From assembly GCF_004346225.1 (NCBI RefSeq), contig NZ_SMAJ01000002.1:124001-188000 (forward strand): 64,000 nt of DNA, in the 5' to 3' direction. The stretch's first letter is position 1, and each line of letters starts with the position of its first letter. The notes beneath the pieces were generated by a model. It searched no databases, was not told where the DNA came from, and saw nothing but the letters and a program-made list of their open reading frames with translations. Below, piece by piece: positions 52,801 through 61,487 of this stretch. The position numbers and the translations under genes are program-made. This DNA is from Paralcaligenes ureilyticus (GTDB lineage Bacteria; Pseudomonadota; Gammaproteobacteria; Burkholderiales; Burkholderiaceae_B).

Positions 52801-55326
52801 TCACCAGTCCTCCCTGACTGCACGCACCGCGCCGGCCGACATGGCTTGCCTTCCACTGGCCAGGGCAGCCAGCGACGCGCTCGCCACCAGTGCCGGCGCG
52901 ACCGCGGCCAGGAGGATCCAGGGCATATGCAGACTCATTGTCCAATGGAACGATTGCGGGTTGACCACGTAGATCAGGATCAGCGCTATACCCAATCCGA
53001 GTACCAGGCCTGCCGCTACGCCAAGCAGCCCCAACCATGCGCCTTCGAGCGCCAGCATCGCGCCGATTTGCCGGCGCGTTGCGCCTAGGTACCGCAACAC
53101 GCCAAATTCACGTGAGCGCGCCGACGCCTGCATGCTGAAGCTCGCGCCGACGCCAAACAGGCCAATGGCGATGGCAATGCCTTCCAACAGGTAGGTCACG
53201 GCAAAGCTGCGGTCAAAAACGCGCAAGGCGGTGCTGCGTATTTCGCCCGAGTCCTTGATCTCGATATGGCTGGGGCCGGGCAAGCGCTGACGCAGGCTTT
53301 GCACAAGCTGTGCGGTATGGACCTGCGGTGCGAGCCATAGCGCTGCATCGGTAATGCGGCGATCGTTGCTCAAGCGGCGGTAATCGTCGAGATCGATCGC
53401 AATCGCTCCGTATTGACGGGCGTAGTCGCGCCAGATGCCTGCGACCGTAAATGGAACCAAGTGCCCTGCAAGCGGCAAGCTGACATGTTGGCCGGGATGC
53501 ATTCTATACAGATCCTTCATTGCTTCGCTCACCCATATCGGTGGCGGATCGTTCGCGCGCGGCGTAATGGAAGCGCCGACCAGTGCCAGACGCGCCTCGG
53601 GATGGCGCCTGTCGATGGGTTTGGCTATCCACGCCACCGGCGGCAGCCGCGGGTCGAGCAAGATCTGGTTGGTGCGCATGAATTCAGCCCGGGCGATGCC
53701 GGGTGTGGCGGCGATTATTTGCTGGTCGGCGTCGGAAAAATAACCCGTGTCTCCGCTGTCTGACGCGCGCACGTAAAGCTGCGCCGGCAATACCGTGTCC
53801 AGCCATTGTTCAAAAGAGACGCGAAAGCTTGTCACCATAATCGCCATGGCAGCCATCAGGCTGAAGCTCGCCAGGATGCCGGCTAGGCCCATAGCGGCGC
53901 GCCCAGGCGCACGGGCAAGTTGCGCGAGGGCGAGATGGGAGACGGCTCCGCGCCCCGGCGGCAAAACGCCCAAGGCCCAGTACGCGAGGCGCGGCATCCA
54001 CAAAATGGCGCCGACCAGCAACAAACCGACCGCCGCGTAACCGAAGATCGGCAGGCCGGCCACCGGCCCGGCCTGGGTCAGTGCCATGCCAGCAGCCATG
54101 GCCGCCAACGCCGGCCAGGGGGAGCGCAAGCGTGCGAGAGGCGTTTCCTCGTCGCCCGCCTTGAGCGCTTGCGCCGGTTGCGCGCGCGAGGCTTCCCATG
54201 CAGGCACCACGCTGCCAAGCAGCGCGGCCACCACACCCAGCGAGGCGAAGGCCAGAGCGATTACGGCGTCGAAATGCACCGTCGGACGAATCCCGGGGAA
54301 ATATCCGCCGCCCAGGTCGCCTCCCGCATAACGCAACAGCCCGGCCGCGATGACCCAACCCAGTGCGATACCAAGAAGAGCGCCTGCCAGGCCCTGTGCA
54401 ACGCCTTCAGCGAGCACCAGGCGCAGCAGGCTGCCGCGGGTCATGCCCAGTGCCCGCAGCAGCGCCAGTTGCGCGCGCCTGCGGATAACCGACAGCGCCT
54501 GCGTGGAAAACACCAGGAAAGCGCCAGTGAGCAGTGCTACCAATGCCAACACATCCAGGTTGACGCGATAGGCCCGCGACAGGTTGGAGGTAATGCGCTG
54601 GCTGTCTTCGGGCGTTACCGCCACGACTCCGGCGGGCAACATCGACAGCAGTATTTGCCGAAATGCCTTCATATCGACGCCGGGCTGCAGTTTAAGGTTG
54701 ATACTTTGCAGCAAACCAAGGCGTCCGAAACGCCATTGCGCCGCTGCAATATCCATGACGCCCAGCCGTAATGCTTCATGCGTCACAGGCAGCGTGCCGA
54801 CGATTCGCAGGGCCAGCGTAGCCAGCCCGACTTGTACCGTGAGTGTGTCGCCGGGCTTGAGTTTGAGCCATGCCAACGCCGCCGGGGAGAGAAACACAGC
54901 GGAGGGATCCAGGTAGACCAGGTTGTCCCGCTGTCCCGGAGCCGGACGCCCGATCAGGCCGGGGTTGACCGCCGAGGCACGGAATGCGTCGATGCCAAGC
55001 AGCTTGAGCGCCTCATGGCGTGCGGGCAGATGCGCCTCGACCTCAACCACGGGGCTGGCCGCTGCCACTTGCGGCAAACGCGCCAGGCGAGGGTAAAGCG
55101 CTTCGTCAAAGCCGCTGCTCGGTCCGCGAATTTCCAGGTCGCCCTGGCCTGTGAGCGAGCGTGTCGCCTGCGAGAACTCGGTCAGAGCAGCCCGGTTGGT
55201 CAGGTATACGGCATATCCCATCGCCACACCGATGGCGACCGCCACAACGTTGACGAGCACACGGCCAACATGGGCGCGCAGTTCCCCCGCGAGCAACACC
55301 TGCAAGAGGGGGGGAAAGGTCCTCAT
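52801..55326 (-). CDS. FtsX-type ABC transporter permease
   Basis: The 841-residue protein has two FtsX/MacB-type modules, each with a periplasmic domain (about 45-240 and 520-690) and membrane helices (about 260-400, 425-510 and 700-830). Its size corresponds to AttF and AttG fused. It is not an importer of small solutes; the family moves lipids or lipoproteins or acts mechanically. It lies 3 bp from each neighbour. Confidence 0.88.
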   Translation of the reverse strand: MRTFPPLLQVLLAGELRAHVGRVLVNVVAVAIGVAMGYAVYLTNRAALTEFSQATRSLTGQGDLEIRGPSSGFDEALYPRLARLPQVAAASPVVEVEAHLPARHEALKLLGIDAFRASAVNPGLIGRPAPGQRDNLVYLDPSAVFLSPAALAWLKLKPGDTLTVQVGLATLALRIVGTLPVTHEALRLGVMDIAAAQWRFGRLGLLQSINLKLQPGVDMKAFRQILLSMLPAGVVAVTPEDSQRITSNLSRAYRVNLDVLALVALLTGAFLVFSTQALSVIRRRAQLALLRALGMTRGSLLRLVLAEGVAQGLAGALLGIALGWVIAAGLLRYAGGDLGGGYFPGIRPTVHFDAVIALAFASLGVVAALLGSVVPAWEASRAQPAQALKAGDEETPLARLRSPWPALAAMAAGMALTQAGPVAGLPIFGYAAVGLLLVGAILWMPRLAYWALGVLPPGRGAVSHLALAQLARAPGRAAMGLAGILASFSLMAAMAIMVTSFRVSFEQWLDTVLPAQLYVRASDSGDTGYFSDADQQIIAATPGIARAEFMRTNQILLDPRLPPVAWIAKPIDRRHPEARLALVGASITPRANDPPPIWVSEAMKDLYRMHPGQHVSLPLAGHLVPFTVAGIWRDYARQYGAIAIDLDDYRRLSNDRRITDAALWLAPQVHTAQLVQSLRQRLPGPSHIEIKDSGEIRSTALRVFDRSFAVTYLLEGIAIAIGLFGVGASFSMQASARSREFGVLRYLGATRRQIGAMLALEGAWLGLLGVAAGLVLGLGIALILIYVVNPQSFHWTMSLHMPWILLAAVAPALVASASLAALASGRQAMSAGAVRAVREDW

Positions 55327-55329
55327 CGT

Positions 55330-56040
55330 TCAAGCCTCGGCCTGAGGTATGGGAGTGGCGGCTGCAGGGTGGTACGGCGTCAACCCCTCGGCGGTAAGCA
55401 ATAAAATGCGGTCGGCGGTTGTTGCCGCGAGCGCCGAGTGCGTAACCAGCAGCCCTGCCGCCGCCGCAGGGCTCGCCTTGACCCGCTCGCGTAGCAGGCG
55501 TAGGACCTGCAACGCGGTGTCGGCATCGAGATTGCCGGTTGGCTCGTCGGCCAACAGTAGCTTGGGCTTGTGCACCAAGGCCCGCGCGATAGCAACCCGC
55601 TGCATCTCGCCGCCCGACAATTCACGCGGCAGACTCTCGTCTCGCCCTGCTAGCCCGACCTCGGCAAGCATGGCGTGGGCGCCTGCCTGCGCCTCGCGCC
55701 GACCCGCGCCGTTGAGCAAAAGGGGGAGCGCAACATTCTGTACGACGCTTAAATGCGGCAGCACGTGGAAGGCCTGGAATACGAAGCCCATCGCACGCCG
55801 CCGCAGCCGCGTCGCCTGGTCATCGTTGAGCGCACCCAACTCCTGGCCGTCGAACACAACCCGGCCGCCGTCCGGTCGATCGAGACCGGCGATTAAATTC
55901 AGCAGCGTCGACTTGCCGACGCCCGACTCCCCCATGATGGCGACATACTCGCCGGGCTGGATCGTGAGGCTGATCGCGCGCAATACGACGTGTGGATGCG
56001 CGCCGCCAAAGGCTTTGGTAACCGAGTTGAGCGCCAGCAC
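55330..56040 (-). CDS. LolD/AttE-type ABC transporter ATPase
   Basis: The protein of about 236 residues has Walker A GESGVGKST, signature LSGGEMQR, Walker B LLLADEPTGNLD and the switch His in VTHS. It belongs to the LolD/MacB/FtsE class that drives FtsX-type permeases. GTG 56040 after GGAAGAAAC is preferred to TTG 56061. It is the first gene of the operon. Confidence 0.9.
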   Translation of the reverse strand: MLALNSVTKAFGGAHPHVVLRAISLTIQPGEYVAIMGESGVGKSTLLNLIAGLDRPDGGRVVFDGQELGALNDDQATRLRRRAMGFVFQAFHVLPHLSVVQNVALPLLLNGAGRREAQAGAHAMLAEVGLAGRDESLPRELSGGEMQRVAIARALVHKPKLLLADEPTGNLDADTALQVLRLLRERVKASPAAAAGLLVTHSALAATTADRILLLTAEGLTPYHPAAATPIPQAEA

Positions 56041-56065
56041 GTTTCTTCCAGAGAGTCGCAAGCGG

Positions 56066-56102
56066 CATTACGAACAATGTAGCCCAAATGGCATCGGCGA
56101 GC
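56066..56102. repeat. 37-bp direct repeat, copy 1
   Basis: It begins TACGAACAATGTAGCCCA and agrees at 33 of 37 positions with 56825-56861 in the same orientation. The two copies flank the adenosine-specific kinase gene, 759 bp apart. The origin is unclear. Confidence 0.65.
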
Positions 56103-56243
56103 CAGTATTGCCCTGGGGCGGGTGTCAAAAATAAATGGATTTCCATTCGAACGAACCAAGAAAAATTAGTCGTCGCGTATTGCGTTTGATCTGTTTTAGG
56201 AGTTCACTCAAAGGCGTCGGGTAAGTTTAAGGGAGCGGGCGCC

Positions 56244-56729
56244 ATGGAACTCATCGCTGTGAAAATCGACAAGCCGGAAACGATCAATTTCATTCTGGGC
56301 CAGACGCACTTCATCAAGTCCGTCGAAGACATCCACGAAGCGTTGGTGGCCACCGTGCCAGGCGTCAAGTTTGGGCTGGCCTTTTGCGAAGCCTCCGGCA
56401 AATGCCTGGTGCGATGGTCAGGCACCGATCCGGTGCTGATCGAACTTGCCCAGAAAAACGCCATGAGCATTGCGGCTGGCCATTGCTTCATTATTTTCCT
56501 GGGGGATGGCTATTACCCACTGAACGTGTTGAACACGGTCAAGATGGTGCCGGAGGTGTGCCGTATTTTCTGTGCCACCGCCAATCCGACCGAAGTCATT
56601 GTCACCCAGACGCAGCAGGGCCGAGGAATTCTGGGTGTGGTGGACGGCTATCCACCCAAGAGTATCGAAACCGAAGATGACATCCAGTGGCGCAAAGCGC
56701 TGCTGCGGACGATCGGCTACAAGCTCTGA
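56244..56729 (+). CDS. Adenosine-specific kinase family protein
   Basis: The 161-residue protein corresponds in length and sequence pattern to the compact archaeal-type adenosine-specific kinase family (DUF355): ETINFILGQTHFIKSVEDI, GVKFGLAFCEASGKCLVRWSGTD, AGHCFIIFLGDGYYPLNVLN and GILGVVDGYPP. The family is small, cytoplasmic and found mostly in archaea and some bacteria. It stands alone between two direct repeats. Confidence 0.82.
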   Translation: MELIAVKIDKPETINFILGQTHFIKSVEDIHEALVATVPGVKFGLAFCEASGKCLVRWSGTDPVLIELAQKNAMSIAAGHCFIIFLGDGYYPLNVLNTVKMVPEVCRIFCATANPTEVIVTQTQQGRGILGVVDGYPPKSIETEDDIQWRKALLRTIGYKL

Positions 56730-56743
56730 TGTAACAGGTTTTT

Positions 56744-56820
56744 TGCGCCCTCAGCGAGGCAAGGCATCGGCCCCTCAGGTCATGATAAGCCCCGACCCGA
56801 TGCCGTTGCCAAAGCCCAGC
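56744..56820 (-). pseudogene. Fragment of a second MFS transporter gene
   Basis: About 77 bp agree at roughly 80 percent with 50591-50668 inside the MFS gene, in the same orientation. In the MFS protein this codes for GLGNGIGSGLIMTLGADASP. Here it has no open frame of useful length. It is a remnant of a paralogue or a copied piece. Confidence 0.65.
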
Positions 56821-56824
56821 CTCT

Positions 56825-56861
56825 ACGACCAATGTAGCCCCTATGGCATCGGCGAACCAGA
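56825..56861. repeat. 37-bp direct repeat, copy 2
   Basis: It begins TACGACCAATGTAGCCCC and continues directly from the MFS fragment. It ends six bases before the stop codon of the metallophosphoesterase gene. Confidence 0.65.
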
Positions 56862-56866
56862 AACGA

Positions 56867-58030
56867 TCAATTTCCGGCCAGGCGAATCCGGGTTATCTCC
56901 GAACGCGCGCCAAGACGCATTGGGGGGCCCCAGTAACCCGTACCCCGGCTCACGTATACAGCCATGCGACCGTGGCGATGCAGGCCATCCACAAAGGGCT
57001 GCTGCAGGGGGACCAAATATTTCCAAGGCCAGAATTGCCCGCCGTGGGTATGCCCCGATAGCTGCAGATCGAAGCCCGCAGCGGCGGCCGCCGGCGCGGT
57101 GCGCGGCTGGTGCGCCAACAATATCTTGACGGCCGCACCCGCTGGCGCGCCGGACAGGGCTGTCGCGGGGTCGCTGGCCTGCGAGGCGTCGAAGCCCCGG
57201 GCACCGAAATCCGTGACGCCCGCCACGACAAGCATGGCGCCCTGGTATGACAGGATCCGATGCTGATTCATGAGTACGTCGAGCCCAAGCCGCCGGAACT
57301 CGGCCACCCATTGCTCCGCTCCGGAATAGTATTCGTGATTACCTGTAACGGCATATATACCGTGCCGCGCCTTGAGCCTGGCTAGCGGGCTGATATCTTT
57401 GGCGAGGCGGGCTACGCCACCGTCCACCAGATCTCCGGTCAAGGCAATGATGTCGGGCGAAAGCCTGTTAACGGCATCGACTACCGCATCCACATAGCGC
57501 TGCTTGATAGTAGGGCCGATGTGCAGGTCCGACACCTGCACGATGGTAAATCCCTGCAAGGCCTCGGGAAGAGCGGGCAGGCGCACCTCGACATCCACAA
57601 CCCGCGCCAACCGCCGGGCATTCAACAGGCCCAGAAAAACCGCCGTCAGGCTTAAAACCGGCACGGCCATGGCGCTGGTGGTGTGTATCAGGTGGAATAG
57701 GGGATCACTAATAACTTCACTGCGAACAGCTATTGCAATCGTCACCAGCAACAGCAGCACATCACGCAGAAAAGTTAAAACAAGCAGCCACGAAAACAGC
57801 CCAAGCGATAAAAAGCCTGCCCACGCAATCGCATCGCCGAGAGCGCTTCCTACCGATCGACGCGTAAAGAACCCGGCCAGAATCAGTAAATAGACCAGCA
57901 GCAATGCCGCGACAGTGATCCATCGGGCAGCCCCGGCAGGGGCAGCCGCCGCCAGCCGCAGCGCCGCATAGACATGCGCCAGGAATAAAATAATAGGCAG
58001 GCGGAGAAAAAAGGAAAAACGGCGCGTCAT
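56867..58030 (-). CDS. Membrane-anchored metallophosphoesterase (YkuE/YaeI type)
   Basis: The 387-residue protein has four or five N-terminal membrane segments (about 10-145) and a calcineurin-like phosphoesterase domain (about 150-385) with VSDLHIG, GDLVDGG, GNHEYYSG, LAHQP and SGHTHGGQ, which supply the two-metal site. Family members act on UDP-diacylglucosamine or lipids at the membrane. The start 58030 begins the first membrane segment; the longer frame has no such features. Confidence 0.88.
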   Translation of the reverse strand: MTRRFSFFLRLPIILFLAHVYAALRLAAAAPAGAARWITVAALLLVYLLILAGFFTRRSVGSALGDAIAWAGFLSLGLFSWLLVLTFLRDVLLLLVTIAIAVRSEVISDPLFHLIHTTSAMAVPVLSLTAVFLGLLNARRLARVVDVEVRLPALPEALQGFTIVQVSDLHIGPTIKQRYVDAVVDAVNRLSPDIIALTGDLVDGGVARLAKDISPLARLKARHGIYAVTGNHEYYSGAEQWVAEFRRLGLDVLMNQHRILSYQGAMLVVAGVTDFGARGFDASQASDPATALSGAPAGAAVKILLAHQPRTAPAAAAAGFDLQLSGHTHGGQFWPWKYLVPLQQPFVDGLHRHGRMAVYVSRGTGYWGPPMRLGARSEITRIRLAGN

Positions 58031-58186
58031 GGCTATTTTGTCGGTGGCAACATTGGCATTGTAGGCGCCAGGGGATGAGCAGCCGAGCGGAATGATCACG
58101 AATTGTTTAATTTTACGTAACGACTTCGCGACCACTATCGCAGTATGCTGAGGCCATCGTCGTCATGTGTTTTTCTGGAGAATACG

Positions 58187-59044
58187 ATGGCTACAACACG
58201 ACAATTTGGCCCTTTACGGATTGCTGCTGCGATACCTGGTGCCGTAGAGCCTGCCTTGGCTGTCCGCGATTTTGGCAGCCACAAGGGCTGCCGCTACAAA
58301 AACGTACCGGCCGCTCCTGTAGCGGCACCCCTTGTGGGTGCCACCGTGCTACGCACCCTAATAAAATTCGCCGCAATCGTCGCGGGCGCACTGGCCTTGC
58401 AATGCTCTGCCTATGCATTTGGCAACTCGGAAAATGCCGTCGTCATTCCACCCCCTGCCCAGGACGAACCGGCCGGCAACGCGCATACCGAAACTGCCGT
58501 CTTTGCCGGCGGCTGCTTCTGGGGCGTGCAGGGCGTATTTCAACATGTACAGGGCGTACAGAGCGCCGTATCGGGCTATGCCGGAGGCCTCGCAAGTACA
58601 GCCCACTATGACATCGTCAGCGGCGGCAATACAGGCCACGCCGAGTCCGTCCAGGTCATTTTCGACCCGACCAAGGTGTCCTATGGCGCGCTTTTGCAAA
58701 TCTTCTTTTCGGTTGCGCACAACCCGACAGAGTTGAATCGCCAGGGCCCCGATACCGGCACGCAATATCGCTCGGCGATCTTTCCGACAAGCGCCGAGCA
58801 GCAAAAGGTCGCGCAGGCATATATCGGGCAGCTTGACGCTGAACATTCATTTCATCAACCGATTGCCACACGCATTGAGAAGTACGCAGGCTTTTATCCG
58901 GCCGAAAGCTATCACCAAAACTTTCTGACAGTGCATCCCAATTATCCGTATATCGTTATTAACGACCTGCCGAAGATTGCGCAACTCAAGCGCCTGTTTC
59001 CAGAGCGCTACCGCGATGATCCGGTGCTGGTGGCAACGTCGTAG
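58187..59044 (+). CDS. msrA: Peptide methionine sulfoxide reductase A, exported, with REP pair in frame
   Basis: The 285-residue protein has the MsrA catalytic motif GGCFWG with Cys110, then SGYAGG, HAESVQVIFDP, GTQYRSAIF and YHQNF. A hydrophobic signal or anchor (VLRTLIKFAAIVAGALALQ, 54-72) places it outside the cytoplasm. GGAGAATACG precedes ATG 58187, and from there a REP-like pair is read as residues about 29-52, before the signal. GTG 58346 after the pair would give a normal exported MsrA of 232 residues. It repairs oxidised Met. Confidence 0.9.
   Translation: MATTRQFGPLRIAAAIPGAVEPALAVRDFGSHKGCRYKNVPAAPVAAPLVGATVLRTLIKFAAIVAGALALQCSAYAFGNSENAVVIPPPAQDEPAGNAHTETAVFAGGCFWGVQGVFQHVQGVQSAVSGYAGGLASTAHYDIVSGGNTGHAESVQVIFDPTKVSYGALLQIFFSVAHNPTELNRQGPDTGTQYRSAIFPTSAEQQKVAQAYIGQLDAEHSFHQPIATRIEKYAGFYPAESYHQNFLTVHPNYPYIVINDLPKIAQLKRLFPERYRDDPVLVATS
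58272..58345. repeat. REP-like pair C inside msrA
   Basis: The left unit has GGCAGCCACAAGGGCTGCC followed by GCTACA (58274-58298). The right unit is the reverse complement of the other subtype, GGCACCCACAAGGGGTGCC (58319-58343). Both subtypes in one pair shows that they belong to one element family. Confidence 0.88.
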
Positions 59045-59676
59045 CGAGATCGGAATAGAATGGAAGTTTTATAAGTCTATGTGCCGTGGCTACGAGTTCT
59101 GCCCGTCTCAGTAATGCGCCCGCCCGCGTTAATAAGCAGCGGTCGACACCTGCCTTTTTATTTCCTTCCGAAACACTGTGCCGCACCGTCCACATGGCCG
59201 ATCGCTGCGCCTCGCTGGCCGCCAAGGCGGCAGCGATATCCGTAATCAGCCTTTCATGAGCGGCCATTTTCGCAACTCCAAACTTTCTGGTTCGACGTAA
59301 ATCCTTAGCTTTTGCCAAAGCATATGCGAAACAAAATCGCATTGAAATTTGATTAATTGCACTTCAATTGAATCAAGGGTATTTACCGATGGATAGATAG
59401 ATGTGAACGTCGACATTGCTTTAGCCTGTGTCGTGAAATTGTGCCAAATTCTGCAATGGCAAGCCGGAACGATTCCGTGAAACAGACTGGCCTGAATCTG
59501 CAATAGTTATTGCATTAATAAAAAACATATGATAATTTTGTTGCAGATCAATAGGAACGAATTCTCGCCGCTGCTCGATGCAACGCAGTGCTTATGTAAC
59601 GCCGATATATGTGTAGCCAGGGCGTATAGCTCGATAGAAATCGGCTGTGTACAGGTTTACTCTCAAGGAGACAAGG
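59045..59676. other. 632-base intergenic region before the catabolic cluster
   Basis: It is AT-rich from about 59330 on and should hold the promoter of the Bug-receptor operon. A minus-strand frame of 56 codons (59246-59416, starting MSTFTSIYPSVNTL) and another running into msrA (58986-59267) have no ribosome-binding site or known relative. I see no RNA gene. Confidence 0.45.
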
Positions 59677-60651
59677 ATGAAAATCCGGCCTGGAGTCTTA
59701 AGAGCTTGGCTAGCTGTCGCATTGCTCACCTTTGCGCCGTACGTCGCAGCGCAAGGTTGGCCTTCCCAATCCATCCACCTGATTGTGCCTTTTGCGCCTG
59801 GCGGCGGCACCGATATCCTTGCACGTCTTATGGCGCCAAAGCTTTCGGCCTTGCTGGGTAAACAAATCATTGTCGAGGATAAGCCTGGCGCGTCCAGTAT
59901 GATTGGCTCGCAGATGGTGGCACGGGCTACGCCTGATGGCTATACGCTCCTTATGGTTGATTCAACGTTTTTGATCAACCCAAGCTTGCGGTCCAACATG
60001 CCTTACGACACCGTGAAAGATTTCGAGCCCGTCATCCATTTGGCGGTAGGCCCCGTTATTCTTGTCGTCAACCCGTCGGTGCCGGCTAAAAATCTACGAG
60101 AATTGGTGGCAGAGGCAAAAGCGCACCCTGGCGGCCTATTTTTTGGTTCCGGGGGCAATGGTGCGTCGACCCATCTCGCAGGCGAACTGTTCAACCTGGC
60201 CGCGGGTGTGAAAATTACTCATGTCCCTTATAAGGGCACGGGTGAAGCCTTTGCGGCAGTCCTCGCGAACCAGGTGCCGATGACTTATACGGGAATCAGC
60301 TCGGCTCGGCCTGCAATAGAAAGTGAGAGGCTGCGAGCTTTGGCTGTAACTGGCGAGCATCGCAACGTTGCGATGCCCAACGTCCCTACTTTTGCTGAAG
60401 CGGGGGTGCCTGGCGTAGACAGCAGCACGCATTGGCAAATTCTGGCTCCAGCTGGCACTCCACGTAGCGTGGTGCTTCGCTTGAACAGCGACATAAATAA
60501 AGTATTGGCCGACCCTCAAATCAAAACGCGCGTTCGCGCCTTGGGATACGAGGTAGTGGGAGGAACCCCGGAGGCACTTGCCGCTCTTAATAAAGAGGAG
60601 ATAGCAAAGTGGGCGAAAGTCATACACGCGGCCCACATCTCGATCCAATAA
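59677..60651 (+). CDS. Bug/TctC-family solute receptor
   Basis: The 324-residue periplasmic protein has a signal peptide (MKIRPGVLRAWLAVALLTF) and the Bug signature WPSQSIHLIVPFAPGGGTDILARL, followed by FGSGGNGASTHLAGELF and VPTFAEAGVPGVD. The family is greatly expanded in Alcaligenaceae and binds carboxylates and related molecules. AAGGAGACAAGG precedes the ATG. No TctAB membrane genes are beside it, as is common for orphan Bug receptors. The next gene starts within its end. Confidence 0.92.
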   Translation: MKIRPGVLRAWLAVALLTFAPYVAAQGWPSQSIHLIVPFAPGGGTDILARLMAPKLSALLGKQIIVEDKPGASSMIGSQMVARATPDGYTLLMVDSTFLINPSLRSNMPYDTVKDFEPVIHLAVGPVILVVNPSVPAKNLRELVAEAKAHPGGLFFGSGGNGASTHLAGELFNLAAGVKITHVPYKGTGEAFAAVLANQVPMTYTGISSARPAIESERLRALAVTGEHRNVAMPNVPTFAEAGVPGVDSSTHWQILAPAGTPRSVVLRLNSDINKVLADPQIKTRVRALGYEVVGGTPEALAALNKEEIAKWAKVIHAAHISIQ

Positions 60652-61433
60652 GCGGGCGTTTGCAGGGTAGGGCTGCCTTGATTACAGGCGGCGGATCTGG
60701 CATTGGACGAGCAGCGGCCGAACTATTTGCGCGGCAAGGTGCACAGGTTGCTGTGGCGGAAATCAGGCCTGAACTCGGCCGATCAGCCGTGGATGCAATT
60801 GAGGCGCAAGGTGGGACTGCATTTTTTGTGCAAACCGACGTGACGCAAGAGGCGAGCGTGCAAGAGGCCGTTAATGCAACGGTGAGCCGTTTTGGCAAAC
60901 TCGACCTACTCTTTAATTGCGCAGGTGGATCGTCGCCCCAGGATGCCCTTGTGACCGATGTGTCCATGTCGGTATGGGACGCAACAATCAGTCTGGACTT
61001 AAAGGGCACCTTTTTGTGTTGTCGTTACGCTCTTCCTCATATGATCGAGGCGGGTGGAGGCGCAGTTGTCAATATGTCTTCGGGCGCTGCGTTGCGCGGA
61101 TCCAGTCCGGCGCATGTTTATACCGCTGCCAAGGGAGCGATCGTATCGCTCACACGTGCGCTTGCCGGCGCTTACGCCAGACATAACATACGGGTCAATG
61201 CAATTTGCTCTGGACGTGTGAACACCGAGAGAGTAAGAACGAGTTACGGCATCCCTGGTCAAGCCGGGAACGTTCCGGATCCCATGAACGTCGACGAGCA
61301 GGTCAAGGCCTATCCGTTCTGGTTTGGCGAACCGGAAGATATGGCAAATATCGCTTTATTTCTTGCCTCGGACGACGCCCGCATGATCACGGGCGCGGCG
61401 ATCCCGGCCGATGGTGGGCGCTCCTCCTATTAA
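60609..61433 (+). CDS. Short-chain dehydrogenase/reductase
   Basis: The 274-residue enzyme has the cofactor motif TGGGSGIGRAAAELF (about 26-40), NCAG, the catalytic Ser in VNMSSGA, and Y-x-x-x-K in YTAAKGA. The end GAAIPADGGRSSY is typical for classical SDRs. GTG 60609 follows GGAGATAGCAAA and overlaps the receptor gene by 43 bp, so coupling is likely. It oxidises an alcohol or reduces a ketone in an unknown catabolic route. Confidence 0.9.
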   Translation: MGESHTRGPHLDPISGRLQGRAALITGGGSGIGRAAAELFARQGAQVAVAEIRPELGRSAVDAIEAQGGTAFFVQTDVTQEASVQEAVNATVSRFGKLDLLFNCAGGSSPQDALVTDVSMSVWDATISLDLKGTFLCCRYALPHMIEAGGGAVVNMSSGAALRGSSPAHVYTAAKGAIVSLTRALAGAYARHNIRVNAICSGRVNTERVRTSYGIPGQAGNVPDPMNVDEQVKAYPFWFGEPEDMANIALFLASDDARMITGAAIPADGGRSSY

Positions 61434-61487
61434 TAGGTAATGGTGGATGGGCTCGTGGTGTTTGGTGGTATTACTGAAAGGATAAAC

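Noticed and set aside
58986-59416. Minus-strand frames beside and across the end of msrA
   Set aside because: One overlaps msrA, neither has a ribosome-binding site or a recognisable family.
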